Shown: one piece after another, positions 8,204 to 17,008 of the stretch | Layout: every line of letters starts with the position of its first letter | Numbering within the stretch: position 1 is the first letter of the stretch | Assembly (NCBI RefSeq): GCF_014117425.1 | Contig: NZ_CP059725.1 | Span: 3,213,501 to 3,277,500, forward strand | Length of the DNA stretch: 64,000 nt | Direction of reading: 5' to 3' | Source of the DNA: Bartonella sp. HY038 | GTDB taxonomy: Bacteria; Pseudomonadota; Alphaproteobacteria; Rhizobiales; Rhizobiaceae | Notes under the pieces: model-generated | What the model was told of the DNA's origin: nothing | Databases searched by the model: none | The model's input: the letters and a program-made list of their open reading frames with translations, nothing else | Translations under genes and position numbers: made by a program

Positions 8204-9448
8204 ATGCAGGAAAATTGGCATTATGATTATAAGCATATAAAATCCGTTTGCTGCCACCTTATTTCCGAACCCGATGATTATTATGGGTGTGTCTTTACTG
8301 GCAATAGTGAAGATTTTATGTTGCTATGTGGCGAATGCTCATCAAAGCCCCAAAAAGACATTGAAAGCGCATTGCGTGACCCTAGCGATGAGACGTTGGC
8401 AATTATTTTTCGTGAAGGCTATTTTGATGAATTTTATCATAGCCCTGCGACTTTCGAGAAAGAGCAAAAACCTTATAACTTTGCCGCTATTCAGCTTTAT
8501 CAATTTCCTTTCGAGATTGCAGCAATAAGCCCGTTTGGAAAAGATGAGTGGTTGGTGGTTTCCACGAATAGTCAAATTTATAAATTTAACCAATGTGACG
8601 ATAGTCATGTTTTTCTCAGTAATTTTTCATTGCCTTTTGAGGAAGATGAAAATTTTATAGGGCATCATTTGGCAGTAAAATTGCATGTAAGCGATGATAG
8701 GCATTTTTGTGCTATTGTCCATGATTATGGGCGCTATGGCCAGCTTATTGATTTAAAGAATAATAAGACTATTTGCGATCTTGAAAGCGATCGCTATTAT
8801 TGTTCAACTGTTCCTTTTAGTGTTTGCTTTTTTACCTATAATGAAAAAAACTATCTTATAAAGCGTCGTGACTGGAACCACCTTGATATTTTAGATGCAA
8901 CTACCGGAGAGTGTTTAACTCAACGTCATTTTGAAAAGACTACTTATAATGATCCTGAATATTTTCATGGGGGGCTTTATTTGTCGCCCGATCAAGCTAC
9001 AATTTTAGATGATGGTTGGGTTTGGCACCCAAGAGGTTGGCCGTCGCTATTTTCCGCTAAAACATGGCTGACGCAAAATATAAAAGAAAGTGACGAAAAA
9101 TGTGCTAAGCAAAAGGTCTTAGCACGCGATGATTGGGATTGTGGTGCCTGCTGGTTAGATGAAAATAACTTTATTTTAGGCACAAAGACCAATAATAAAG
9201 CTAATCCCTATGCTTTTGTTTATGATATCAAGAATGGTACAATTACAGTTGTGCGCGGACCAAAGGGTCTGTTTTATAAAGCTAACCAAGGCTTAATATC
9301 CGTAGATGAAACAGGGCTTAGTCTTTGGGATATGACGAACTGGCAAAGATTGGGCTTTTTACCAAATTTCATGCCGCAAGCTTTTAATGATCAAAGCAAT
9401 ATAGCTGCATTTTTTGATGGCAATAGATTAAGTCTATTGAAACTCTAA
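8204..9448 (+). CDS. Hypothetical protein, probable beta-propeller
   Basis: The product has 414 residues and no signal peptide or membrane segment. I do not recognise the family. Repeated units of the form hydrophobic strand, Gly/Asp turn, strand, often ending in W/Y-D (DEWLVVSTNSQIYKFN, YGQLIDLKNNKTICDL, LDILDATTGECLT, AFVYDIKNGTITVV, GLSLWDMTNWQRLGFL) suggest a WD40-like propeller. It contains many Cys residues for a cytosolic protein, including a pair in CGACW. It starts 15 bp after the preceding terminator, so its promoter must overlap that hairpin or transcription must read through. A hairpin follows the stop. Confidence 0.7.
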   Translation: MQENWHYDYKHIKSVCCHLISEPDDYYGCVFTGNSEDFMLLCGECSSKPQKDIESALRDPSDETLAIIFREGYFDEFYHSPATFEKEQKPYNFAAIQLYQFPFEIAAISPFGKDEWLVVSTNSQIYKFNQCDDSHVFLSNFSLPFEEDENFIGHHLAVKLHVSDDRHFCAIVHDYGRYGQLIDLKNNKTICDLESDRYYCSTVPFSVCFFTYNEKNYLIKRRDWNHLDILDATTGECLTQRHFEKTTYNDPEYFHGGLYLSPDQATILDDGWVWHPRGWPSLFSAKTWLTQNIKESDEKCAKQKVLARDDWDCGACWLDENNFILGTKTNNKANPYAFVYDIKNGTITVVRGPKGLFYKANQGLISVDETGLSLWDMTNWQRLGFLPNFMPQAFNDQSNIAAFFDGNRLSLLKL

Positions 9449-9473
9449 ACGCTTTTCATGTTGCAAAATGCAA

Positions 9474-9501
9474 CAAGGCCAGATTAAAATATCCGGCCTT
9501 G
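9474..9501. terminator. Hairpin between convergent genes
   Basis: CAAGGCC (9474-9480) pairs with GGCCTTG (9495-9501), just after a small TTGCA/TGCAA hairpin. It sits between the propeller-like gene and mop, which converge, and could serve both. Confidence 0.6.
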
Positions 9502-9536
9502 CAAATTAATTATAGAAATTGTGATATTTTATTTGC

Positions 9537-9746
9537 TTAGTCAGCAACTGCAATCATTACATCCGATGACTTAACAACTGCTGCAGCTTCCATGCCAACG
9601 GTCAATTGTAGATCGTCGACAGATTCATTGGTGATTGATGCTGTTACAATTGTACCATCTACATCAAGGCGAACATGGGCAGTGGTTGCGCCTTTTTTAA
9701 TTTCAACGATTTTACCTTTAAGAACATTACGTGCACTAATTTTCAT
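9537..9746 (-). CDS. mop: Molybdenum-pterin-binding protein (Mop/molbindin, single TOBE domain)
   Basis: The 69-residue product MKISARNVLKGKIVEIKKG... is a single TOBE/Mop domain. Family members assemble into oligomers that bind molybdate or tungstate and buffer the cell's supply. The motifs RNVLKG, V-x-I-x-KG-x-T-x-A-x-V and the C-terminal ASVIKSSDVMIA-type sequence (here AAVVKSSDVMIAVAD) are typical. I chose the ATG at 9746 because AAAGGA lies about 8 bases upstream; an in-frame start 11 codons earlier has no such site. No modABC genes are nearby. A CGTTATA/TATAACG inverted repeat upstream resembles a ModE box. Confidence 0.9.
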   Translation of the reverse strand: MKISARNVLKGKIVEIKKGATTAHVRLDVDGTIVTASITNESVDDLQLTVGMEAAAVVKSSDVMIAVAD

Positions 9747-9915
9747 TTTACTATCCTTTTTGTAAAATATGCGTGTCAACCATTTTTAATAATAATGAAT
9801 AAACACAAATCCAATAATCAAGATTTTTCTTATTTTAGGGATATATATAAGACCTCATAAAAAAGACAAGGATTTATTTAAAAATAAATAAAGACAATTT
9901 GTCTCATTATCTGTG

Positions 9916-9940
9916 CGTTATAACGATTTATACTATAACG
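9916..9940. promoter_or_regulatory. Possible ModE-type (Mo-box) operator upstream of mop
   Basis: CGTTATA (9916-9922) and TATAACG (9934-9940) form a 7-bp inverted repeat with an 11-nt spacer. ModE-family sites have CGnTATA...TATAnCG half sites at about this spacing. It lies 170 bp before the mop start and 30 bp after the LysR stop. The match to a molybdate gene makes it credible, but no ModE gene is in the window. Confidence 0.45.
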
Positions 9941-9969
9941 AAGTAAAGAAATACTTTGTTGTTATAAAC

Positions 9970-10863
9970 TCATCCTTTATAGCGTAATGCATCAACTAAG
10001 AGGCGAAAGGCCATAGAGTGTTGGCGCTTGCTTGGATAATAAAGATAATAGCCTTGCCAAGGGGGAAACCAGTCTTCTAAAACGGGGATTAATTCGCCTT
10101 TATCAATCGCCTCTTGTGCTATATCTAATGGCAGATGGCCAAGCCCAAAACCTTTTTTGGCAGCTTCTAAAATATGGTAGCTTCCGTTAAAGATTAATTG
10201 ACCTTCAACACGTACAGCAAGTTCATGGCCGTCTTTTTCAAATTCCCATGCATAAATTCCGCCGGTGGAAACAAAGCGCATATTGATGCAATTATGTTGA
10301 ATAAGATCTTGCGGTGACTTTGGCTTATCGTGCTCTGCAAAATAGCTTGGAGCGCCGACGACAGTAAATTTAATATCGGGGCCGATGCGCACTGATATCA
10401 TGCCATTTTGTAATTGTTCGCCAAGGCGAGTGCCGGCATCATAACGCTCACTGACAATATCGGTAAGGCGATAATCATCAATAAGTTCAATCTTGATATC
10501 AGGATATTGACGGCAAAATTTTTGCAGCTTTGGCCAGAGAATTGTATTAATGGCATAATCAGTGGTAGAAATACGGATAGAACCGCTTGGCTTATCGCGA
10601 AAATTCCCCAAAAGATTAATCTCGTCATGAATATCATCAATGCGGGTGCCTAGGGTAGAGAGAAGATGCGCGCCGACGTCGGTCAAGGTAACGCTGCGTG
10701 TGGTGCGGGTAAGGAGGCGCACGCCCAAACGTTCTTCAAGCCCTCTTATTGTATGGCTTAATGCTGATTGTGATACCCCAAGTTGAGCCGCGGCACGAGT
10801 AAAATTTTTTTCCCGTGCAACCACAACAAAGGTTGCCAGATCATTGAGGTTTTCCCGTGCCAT
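9970..10863 (-). CDS. LysR-family transcriptional regulator
   Basis: The product has 297 residues. The N-terminal winged helix-turn-helix is clear (NLNDLATFVVVAREKNFTRAAAQLGVSQSALSHTIRGLEERLGVRLLxRTTR pattern, residues 5-57). The C-terminal two-lobed effector domain contains SGSIRISTTDYAIN and LGHLPLDIA. It begins 23 bp after the stop of the upstream amidase gene on the same strand, so the two are likely co-transcribed and the regulator may control that operon. It resembles the large subfamily that acts on short-chain dehydrogenase and transporter genes. The effector is unknown. Confidence 0.9.
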   Translation of the reverse strand: MARENLNDLATFVVVAREKNFTRAAAQLGVSQSALSHTIRGLEERLGVRLLTRTTRSVTLTDVGAHLLSTLGTRIDDIHDEINLLGNFRDKPSGSIRISTTDYAINTILWPKLQKFCRQYPDIKIELIDDYRLTDIVSERYDAGTRLGEQLQNGMISVRIGPDIKFTVVGAPSYFAEHDKPKSPQDLIQHNCINMRFVSTGGIYAWEFEKDGHELAVRVEGQLIFNGSYHILEAAKKGFGLGHLPLDIAQEAIDKGELIPVLEDWFPPWQGYYLYYPSKRQHSMAFRLLVDALRYKG

Positions 10864-10886
10864 TGCAGTCTTTCTATAAGGATGAA

Positions 10887-11687
10887 TTAGCCAAGCTTAT
10901 AAAGCTCTGGTCGTCTTTGATCAAGGCAGGGCAATTTTTCGCGGGTGGTTTTGACCTTTTCAAGATCAATATTTGCAAAAATAAGCCCTTCATCTTCGCC
11001 GCAACTCGCTAATATAGTGCCCATGGGATTATATATAACACTGCGGCCACTGTAAATATTGCCTACCTGATCGGCAACACACATATAAACGGTGTTTTCA
11101 AGGGCGCGCGCCTTGGATATAGATAGTAGATGTTCTTCCTTCATCGGGCCAGAAACCCAAGCGGTGGGTACGATAAGAATATCAGCGCCTTTTAAGGCAA
11201 GGGTGCGAGAAATTTCGGGAAAGCGCAATTCATAACACACAAGCAAACCAATGGTGCCAAAGCGCGTTTTGACCGGTTCAAAACCATTGTCGCCAGCAAT
11301 AATATTGGCTGATTCTTGATAGGAAAACGCATCATAAAGATGGGTTTTGCGATAGCTATGGATAAGCTCGCCATTATCATTTAAAAAAATAATGGTATTA
11401 TAGGCGCGAATATTATCACTGCTGGATTTTTCAAAAATGCCGCAAATAATGTGGATGCCGCTTTCTTTGGCAGCTTTTGCCAAGGTACTGACAAAAGGTC
11501 CATCAAGTGGTTCTGCCATATCGGCATAAACAATACCAGATTTTGGTCCAAGCAAAGCCATATAGACTTCTGGGAAAACAATAAGATCGGCTTTTTGTGC
11601 TTTTGCTTGTTTTATATAAAGCAAGGCCTTATCAAGATTTTCCTGTTTGTTTCGACTAGCAGAAAGTTGAGCAAGAGCGATTTTCAT
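10887..11687 (-). CDS. Carbon-nitrogen hydrolase (nitrilase superfamily, Nit-like amidase)
   Basis: This 266-residue cytoplasmic amidase has the complete Glu-Lys-Cys triad: E40 in IVFPEVYM, K114 in YRKTHLYDAF and C151 in LLVCYELRFPE. The sequence resembles the Nit1/YafV group (deaminated glutathione amidase or omega-amidase), which repairs or recycles keto-amide by-products. The exact substrate is inferred only. A GGGA lies about 7 bases before the ATG. The LysR gene follows 23 bp downstream. Confidence 0.88.
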   Translation of the reverse strand: MKIALAQLSASRNKQENLDKALLYIKQAKAQKADLIVFPEVYMALLGPKSGIVYADMAEPLDGPFVSTLAKAAKESGIHIICGIFEKSSSDNIRAYNTIIFLNDNGELIHSYRKTHLYDAFSYQESANIIAGDNGFEPVKTRFGTIGLLVCYELRFPEISRTLALKGADILIVPTAWVSGPMKEEHLLSISKARALENTVYMCVADQVGNIYSGRSVIYNPMGTILASCGEDEGLIFANIDLEKVKTTREKLPCLDQRRPELYKLG

Positions 11688-11876
11688 GAGCTATCCCGTT
11701 TAAAAACTTAATATCCTGTCTAAGGCTGAGACTAAACCGCCTAATGATTTATGACAAGCAGTTCTCATAAGTATTTATAATTGGCGCCTTGGCCAGATTT
11801 TGGCACCTTATTTTTGTCTTGTGGTTTAAGGATTGTAGCTCTGACATCTCTATGTCACGGATATTTGAGTGGCACC

Positions 11877-11905
11877 CTTGATTGGCCTTTGATCTATTAC
11901 CATAT
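11877..11905 (+). promoter_or_regulatory. Putative heat-shock (sigma-32) promoter of hsp20
   Basis: CTTGATT (11877-11883) matches the sigma-32 -35 CTTGAAA at 5/7. TACCATAT (11898-11905) matches the -10 CCCCATNT at 6/8, with a 14-nt spacer. It lies 66 bp before the hsp20 start, and heat-shock control is expected for this gene. Confidence 0.45.
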
Positions 11906-11971
11906 AGTTATGAAGTGACAGTGCCAATAAAGGGCTGTCTTACTCGGTCGCTTGAACTTTGAGGACTGCAA

Positions 11972-12406
11972 ATGACACGTATAGCATCTTTTTCAAATCC
12001 ACTTTTATTAGGATTTGATACTGTTGAAAAAGCTTTGGAAAGGGTGGCAAAATCTGGTGATGGTTACCCACCTTACAATATCCAACGGCTTAATGATTTG
12101 GAAGATGAAACCGGCGAAGTGAGGTTGCGAATTACTTTGGCTGTTGCAGGTTTTTCGCCTGATGAGCTTGATGTGTCTGTTGAAGATAGTCAGCTTATTA
12201 TTCGTGGCAAGCAATTGGATGATAGTGAGCATGAATATCTCCATCGTGGTATTGCTTCACGGCAATTTCAACGGGTTTTTGTACTAGCCGATGGCATGAT
12301 GGTTATTGGAGCAGAATTGAAAAATGGTCTTTTGGCCATTGATCTTAACCGCCCACAACCGGAAAAGCAGGTGCGACGAATAACCATTTCAACAAGTGAT
12401 GAGTAA
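11972..12406 (+). CDS. Hsp20/alpha-crystallin small heat-shock protein (IbpA-like)
   Basis: This 144-residue ATP-independent chaperone holds unfolding proteins during heat stress. The alpha-crystallin core spans about residues 38-135 (YNIQRLNDLEDETGEVRLRITLAVAGF..., then DELDVSVEDSQLIIRGKQ and the LHRGIASRQFQRVFVLADG motif). The C-terminal Ile-x-Ile-type anchor is seen in RRITIST. An IbpA-like member of class A is typical of Hyphomicrobiales. The DUF1150 gene follows after 54 bp, a conserved pair in this order. Confidence 0.92.
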   Translation: MTRIASFSNPLLLGFDTVEKALERVAKSGDGYPPYNIQRLNDLEDETGEVRLRITLAVAGFSPDELDVSVEDSQLIIRGKQLDDSEHEYLHRGIASRQFQRVFVLADGMMVIGAELKNGLLAIDLNRPQPEKQVRRITISTSDE

Positions 12407-12460
12407 TATTGACGTTATTAAGCGTTAAATAATGATATCTCGGCTCTATGGAGGGATGCC

Positions 12461-12739
12461 ATGACAAATACCAAAATGACTAATACAAAAACAACTAAAA
12501 AGCCTATTTTTACCTCAGCCGAATTTGCGCAGCTTGGTGCTGGGCGCATTGCTTATGTCAAAAAGGTCAATACCGACGAATTGGCAAAGAATTTCCCCGG
12601 CCTTCCCGAAATGACCCCTAATATTGAAGTTTGGGGGCTGTTTGGCGCAAGTGGTGAGCCAATAGTGCTTTCTGATGCTAAGGGGCAAGCTTTAGCTGGT
12701 GCCAATGAACATGAATTGGAAACAGTTACCTTACATTAA
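12461..12739 (+). CDS. DUF1150 family protein
   Basis: The product has 92 residues. From residue 17 it matches the small DUF1150 family (FTSAEFAQLGAGRIAYVKKV, then PNIEVWGLFGASGEPIVLSD). Members occur next to small heat-shock genes in Hyphomicrobiales and have no known biochemical role. GGAGGG lies about 7 bases before the ATG. The first 15 residues are a Lys/Thr/Asn-rich repeat (MTNTKMTNTKTTKK) that looks like a short local duplication. Probably co-transcribed with hsp20; a strong terminator follows. Confidence 0.85.
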   Translation: MTNTKMTNTKTTKKPIFTSAEFAQLGAGRIAYVKKVNTDELAKNFPGLPEMTPNIEVWGLFGASGEPIVLSDAKGQALAGANEHELETVTLH

Positions 12740-12792
12740 TAATTTGCATAGTTTTTAAATTCTGTGGGTAATTAGACGTTATAATTTTATCA

Positions 12793-12840
12793 AAGCCAGC
12801 TTTTAATGAGACTTTTTCATTAAAAGCTGGCTTCATTTTA
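12793..12840 (+). terminator. Rho-independent terminator of the hsp20-DUF1150 unit
   Basis: A perfect 17-bp stem (12793-12809 with 12817-12833, core AAGCCAGC/GCTGGCTT) is followed by CATTTTATT. Confidence 0.85.
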
Positions 12841-13026
12841 TTAAAAAATTTAATTAAATAAGACGTTATTTGCCGGTCTTATTTTGTAGCCTCTTCCATG
12901 AATGTTGCAAAATGGTCTAAATTTATATTATAGCAGCCTGCAATTGCTCTCTTTTTAAGGCTTTATCAGGCGTTATAAGTCATATAATATTAAAATAATT
13001 TGAGCATTGTTAGTTAAATAGGATGA

Positions 13027-13536
13027 ATGATGAAGCGCATTGAGTTATTAATTGAAGCAATTATTTTAGCCTCGCGCTGGTTGCTAGTTGTTTTTTATGT
13101 AGGGCTTGCCTTTGCCCTTGCGGTTTACGCGCTTTCTTTTGCTAAGGATTTGTTTTTATTTGTCCAACATGTGTTTACGTTGAATGAAAAAGCAACAATT
13201 TTAGAAATGCTTGGTCTTATTGATGCAGCGCTAATTGCTAGCCTAGTGGTGATGGTGATTATTTCTGGTTATGAAAATTTTGTTAGCCGTTTTGATGAAG
13301 GCGAAAATGATGTGCATTGGCTTGGCACTATTGATGCTGGCTCGTTAAAGGTTAAAGTTGCCTCAACAATTATTGCAATTTCTTCTATTCATTTGTTGCA
13401 AATATTTCTCAACTTGCCTTATGACTTCAATAAGGACCATGTTAAATGGTACACAATTTTGCATCTTACTTTTATTGTTTCCGCGCTTTTCCTTGCCTAT
13501 ATTGATAAGCTCACCGCCAAAAAAGACAAAAAGTAA
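13027..13536 (+). CDS. YqhA/UPF0114 family membrane protein
   Basis: The 169-residue inner-membrane protein has four hydrophobic segments: residues 15-40, 60-85, about 110-130 and about 140-160. The family signatures (ASRWLLVVFYVGL near the N-terminus, GLIDAALIASLVVMVIISGYENFVSR in the middle and WLGTIDAGSLKVKVASTIIAISSIHLL) identify the TIGR00645/YqhA family, whose function is unknown. The ATG at 13030 is an equally possible start. A terminator follows. Confidence 0.9.
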   Translation: MMKRIELLIEAIILASRWLLVVFYVGLAFALAVYALSFAKDLFLFVQHVFTLNEKATILEMLGLIDAALIASLVVMVIISGYENFVSRFDEGENDVHWLGTIDAGSLKVKVASTIIAISSIHLLQIFLNLPYDFNKDHVKWYTILHLTFIVSALFLAYIDKLTAKKDKK

Positions 13537-13592
13537 ACCACTATTTTTCAAAACGGCGTAATGCTTTTTATTAATTTTAGTTTGAAAATAAT

Positions 13593-13632
13593 AAAGCCCA
13601 TTGCAATAAAACTGCAATGGGCTTTAATTTTT
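13593..13632. terminator. Bidirectional terminator between the yqhA-like gene and trxA
   Basis: AAAGCCCATTGCA (13593-13605) pairs with TGCAATGGGCTTT (13613-13625), with A and T runs on both sides. The flanking genes converge. Confidence 0.85.
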
Positions 13633-13693
13633 AATGAAGACTAATTAGTTAGCACAATGTCATATGCAAGAAATCAGCCTTTTAACGGCAGTT

Positions 13694-14017
13694 TTATGCA
13701 ATCGATGCTTTAATCCAATCAGCAAGGCGGCTTTTAGGAGCTGCTCCAACCATATTTGATGTCACTTCACCATCCTTGAACATCAACAATGTTGGGATCG
13801 AACGAACACCAAATTGGGTTGCAAGTTCAGGATTTTCATCAATATTGATCTTGGCAATACGTACCTTGCCTTCCAATTCTTGTGAAATTTCATCAAGAGC
13901 TGGGGCAATCATTTTGCATGGTTGACACCATTCAGCCCAAAAATCCACAACAACTGGTTGATTTGACTTTAATACGTCACTTTCGAAATTTGTTGTATCC
14001 ACGGTTACAGTTGTCAT
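13694..14017 (-). CDS. trxA: Thioredoxin with CQPC active site
   Basis: The product has 107 residues, the full length of thioredoxin 1. It reduces protein disulfides using electrons from thioredoxin reductase. The fold markers are intact: DFWAEWC before the active site, MIAPALDEI after it, and the cis-Pro loop SIPTLL (P75). The active site is WCQPCK (C31-Q32-P33-C34), not the near-universal WCGPCK; the codon is CAA. The Gly-to-Gln change sits in the dipeptide that tunes redox potential, so it may alter reactivity. The gene is monocistronic with about 745 bp of gene-free DNA upstream. Confidence 0.93.
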   Translation of the reverse strand: MTTVTVDTTNFESDVLKSNQPVVVDFWAEWCQPCKMIAPALDEISQELEGKVRIAKINIDENPELATQFGVRSIPTLLMFKDGEVTSNMVGAAPKSRLADWIKASIA

Positions 14018-14762
14018 GTTGAAATCCTTATATAGGCCTTGATCTTTCGGAAAGGTTTAAATCAGTTCGACTTTATAAAAAAGAGCGAACGGATTTAATT
14101 TTATATTTTCATGCATTTTTGCACGGTTAAATGCATATTTAAGTCAATGCATCTAACATTGCTATAGCTTATTAATTATCATGGCTGACCTTAGGTCTTA
14201 CGTCAAGAACAAGCTTGTCGCAGTGCTAAGCGAAATAGGACATTTAAAAACCTAAATTTCCTGTATGGTTATAGTATAGCATGGATTTTTATTTTCTATT
14301 AGAATTATTTTTTAATTTTAATCCTAGCTCAAGCAAATTATCGTATAATTTACGCGTCTTGACCAAACAAATTTTTGTTTATCTGTGATAGAGGCAAAAC
14401 CGTTCTATTAACTGGTAAATTTAACGCCAAAGCCGTTGCTAAATGAAAAGATGCTTAAAACAGAATTTCCCGTTATATTTAGTCATTTCAATATTTGGAA
14501 TCCATACAAATAGAAAACTCAAACTTTGCCATATTTTGCCGATAAATTGCCCCTAAACTATTTTAAATATGCGCAAAGTGAGATTCTTATGCTTTACGTC
14601 ATACACCAACTGGTTTAGGCATTGCTTGAAGCTGTGATCAAATCTAACCTAGACTTTACGCTTTTAAAATATTTATGATCTACCATCACTTTAGGAAATT
14701 AACCACGTGACATTAGCAATAACCTTTAACTATCAAACCCTAAATTATTTAAAGGGGGCGTA
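14018..14762. other. 745-bp intergenic region between divergent trxA and the PBP gene
   Basis: I find no ORF with support, no tRNA and no strong hairpin. It must contain the divergent promoters for trxA and the penicillin-binding protein. The latter has a strong AAAGGGGG site before its ATG. Confidence 0.5.
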
Positions 14763-16859
14763 ATGCACATTTCTGAGGATGATCGCGTCATAAAACCGAC
14801 AACTAAAAAAAGCAAAAAGTCCAAAAATAGTAGCGGACAATCATCTTCCTCTAAACGACGCAAGTCAAAAAAACAACGAAGTTTTTTTGGTAGGCTTTTT
14901 TATTGGAGCTTTGTTTTAGGGCTATGGGGCATTATTTTTCTTGGCGCCTATATTACCTATGTCTGGCTAAGCATGCCGCAATTATCAACTTGGACGATTC
15001 CCAACCGCCCACCCAATGTGCGTATTGTTGCGCGTGGTGGAGAGTTGATTGCCAATCGTGGTACAACCGGTGGTGAAGCGGTCACGTTAAAAAATATGAG
15101 CCCTTGGATTGGCAAGGCGGTTGTCGCTATCGAAGATCGGCGTTTTAATTCCCATTACGGTGTTGATCCAGTGGGGATTGCGCGCGCGGTTTATACTAAT
15201 GTTACCAATGGTCGTGGTAAGCAAGGTGGTTCAACCCTTACGCAGCAATTGGCAAAAAATCTGTTTTTATCATCCGAACGCACGCTTGATCGTAAAGTAA
15301 GGGAAGCACTTATTGCCTTGTGGCTTGAGAAAAAGCTTAATAAAGATCAAATTCTTGAGCTTTACCTCAACCGTGTTTATCTTGGCTCTGGTGCTTTTGG
15401 TGTTGAGGCTGCCTCACGGCGTTATTTCAATAAATCGGCTAAAGACGTCACTTTGCTGGAAGCCGCAACCCTTGCGGGTCTCTTAAAAGCCCCATCCAGC
15501 CTATCACCGGCGCGTAATCCCGAAGCTGCTTATGCACGTGCTAAGTTGGTACTTGCAGCCATGCGCCAAGAAGACATGATCAATGACACACAATTGCAAA
15601 TTGCCCTTGCTGAACCCATGGTAAAGGCTGCATCCTATTGGTCGGGCGGCGAAAATTATGCGGCTGATTATGTGGTTAGCCAATTGCCATTTTTAATTGG
15701 CGAGGCTGACCGCGATATTATCGTGGAAACCACTCTTGACTATGGTTTTGAAAAGGCAGCTGAAAAGGCAATTAATACGCAATTATCAACATCTGGTAAA
15801 AAGAATAATGTTTCGCAAGCAGCGCTTGTCTCTATTGATAAAAGCGGTGCAATCCGCGCATTGATTGGCGGCGCCAATTATGCTGACAGCCAATTTAACC
15901 GCGCGACCGATGCTCGTCGTCAACCAGGATCAACTTTCAAACCCTTTGTATATTTGGCAGCACTTGAGCAAGGGCGCACGCCAAATTCCGTTCGTAATGA
16001 TGCACCCGTAAAAATTGGCAAATGGACACCGCGCAATGCCGGCGGCAAATATATGGGGCAAGTTACACTGACCACGGCGCTTTCCCACTCGTTAAATTCG
16101 GTTGCCGCGCAATTGATTATGGAAGTTGGCACTGATGCAGTTATTGAAACAGCTCATCGTCTCGGCGTCCATTCTGGCCTCAATGATAACGCATCAATTG
16201 CCCTTGGAACGTCAGAAGTTAGCCTTATTGAAATGACTGGTGCTTTTGTACCACTAAGCAATGGTGGTTATAAGCCACAAATTCATATTATTCGCCGCAT
16301 TACCGACACGAAGGGTAAAGTGCTTTATGATATTGGTGAATTAAGTGGCAGTCGCGTTATTGATCCACAAATTGTTGGCATGATGAATGCCATGCTTGAA
16401 CAAACCATTTTAACTGGAACTGCAAAACGAGCTAATATTGGTAGACCTGCAGCGGGCAAAACCGGTACCAGTCAAAATTCACGTGATGCATGGTTTATTG
16501 GCTATACAGCTGATTATGTTACGGGTGTTTGGTTTGGCAATGATGATGGCAAGCCAATGAAGGGTGTAAGCGGCGGCGGGCTTCCAGTTAATGTGTGGAA
16601 AGATTATATGGGAGCTGCTGAAAAAAATATGCCTATACGCGATCTTTTGGCTAGCTATCAAATCGAAAACGCAATTCCTGGCGGCAATGATCTCTTGCCT
16701 GATGATGATAATACCCCATCACCTTATAATGAAAATGGCTATCATTATGGTGATAGTGATGATAATTTTCCACCACCGCCACCAGCTGTTAATCCACAAG
16801 CTAACCAGAATGTTGAAATTAAGAATAAAAGCTTGATGGAAATATTAAGAACTGAATAG
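14763..16859 (+). CDS. Class A penicillin-binding protein (PBP1A-type)
   Basis: This 698-residue bifunctional peptidoglycan synthase has a short basic Lys/Ser-rich cytoplasmic tail (1-40) and one transmembrane anchor (about 45-70). The GT51 glycosyltransferase contains EDRRFNSHYG (catalytic E124) and GGSTLTQQLAKNLF (155-168). The transpeptidase contains SxxK S390-TFK, SxN S443-LN and KTGTS (566-570). The C-terminus is acidic and Pro-rich (DDNFPPPPPAVNP). It is the full length of the compact alphaproteobacterial form, without the inserted OB-like domain of longer PBP1A. A strong terminator follows. Confidence 0.93.
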   Translation: MHISEDDRVIKPTTKKSKKSKNSSGQSSSSKRRKSKKQRSFFGRLFYWSFVLGLWGIIFLGAYITYVWLSMPQLSTWTIPNRPPNVRIVARGGELIANRGTTGGEAVTLKNMSPWIGKAVVAIEDRRFNSHYGVDPVGIARAVYTNVTNGRGKQGGSTLTQQLAKNLFLSSERTLDRKVREALIALWLEKKLNKDQILELYLNRVYLGSGAFGVEAASRRYFNKSAKDVTLLEAATLAGLLKAPSSLSPARNPEAAYARAKLVLAAMRQEDMINDTQLQIALAEPMVKAASYWSGGENYAADYVVSQLPFLIGEADRDIIVETTLDYGFEKAAEKAINTQLSTSGKKNNVSQAALVSIDKSGAIRALIGGANYADSQFNRATDARRQPGSTFKPFVYLAALEQGRTPNSVRNDAPVKIGKWTPRNAGGKYMGQVTLTTALSHSLNSVAAQLIMEVGTDAVIETAHRLGVHSGLNDNASIALGTSEVSLIEMTGAFVPLSNGGYKPQIHIIRRITDTKGKVLYDIGELSGSRVIDPQIVGMMNAMLEQTILTGTAKRANIGRPAAGKTGTSQNSRDAWFIGYTADYVTGVWFGNDDGKPMKGVSGGGLPVNVWKDYMGAAEKNMPIRDLLASYQIENAIPGGNDLLPDDDNTPSPYNENGYHYGDSDDNFPPPPPAVNPQANQNVEIKNKSLMEILRTE

Positions 16860-16867
16860 ATTATTAA

Positions 16868-16918
16868 AAATGCGTGTTGGTTAAGTTTATCAGCGATCAA
16901 TTAAACCAACACGCATTT
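16868..16918 (+). terminator. Terminator after the PBP gene
   Basis: AAATGCGTGTTGGTT (16868-16882) pairs with AACCAACACGCATTT (16904-16918) around a 21-nt loop. The tail is TAACCATAATAATTTT, so it is modest in T content. Confidence 0.65.
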
Positions 16919-17008
16919 AACCATAATAATTTTCAACAACAGAACTAGAAGCATTGAAGAATAATGCAATTGATTGAATCTAATGATTTTAAACAAAGGT
17001 ATACATCT

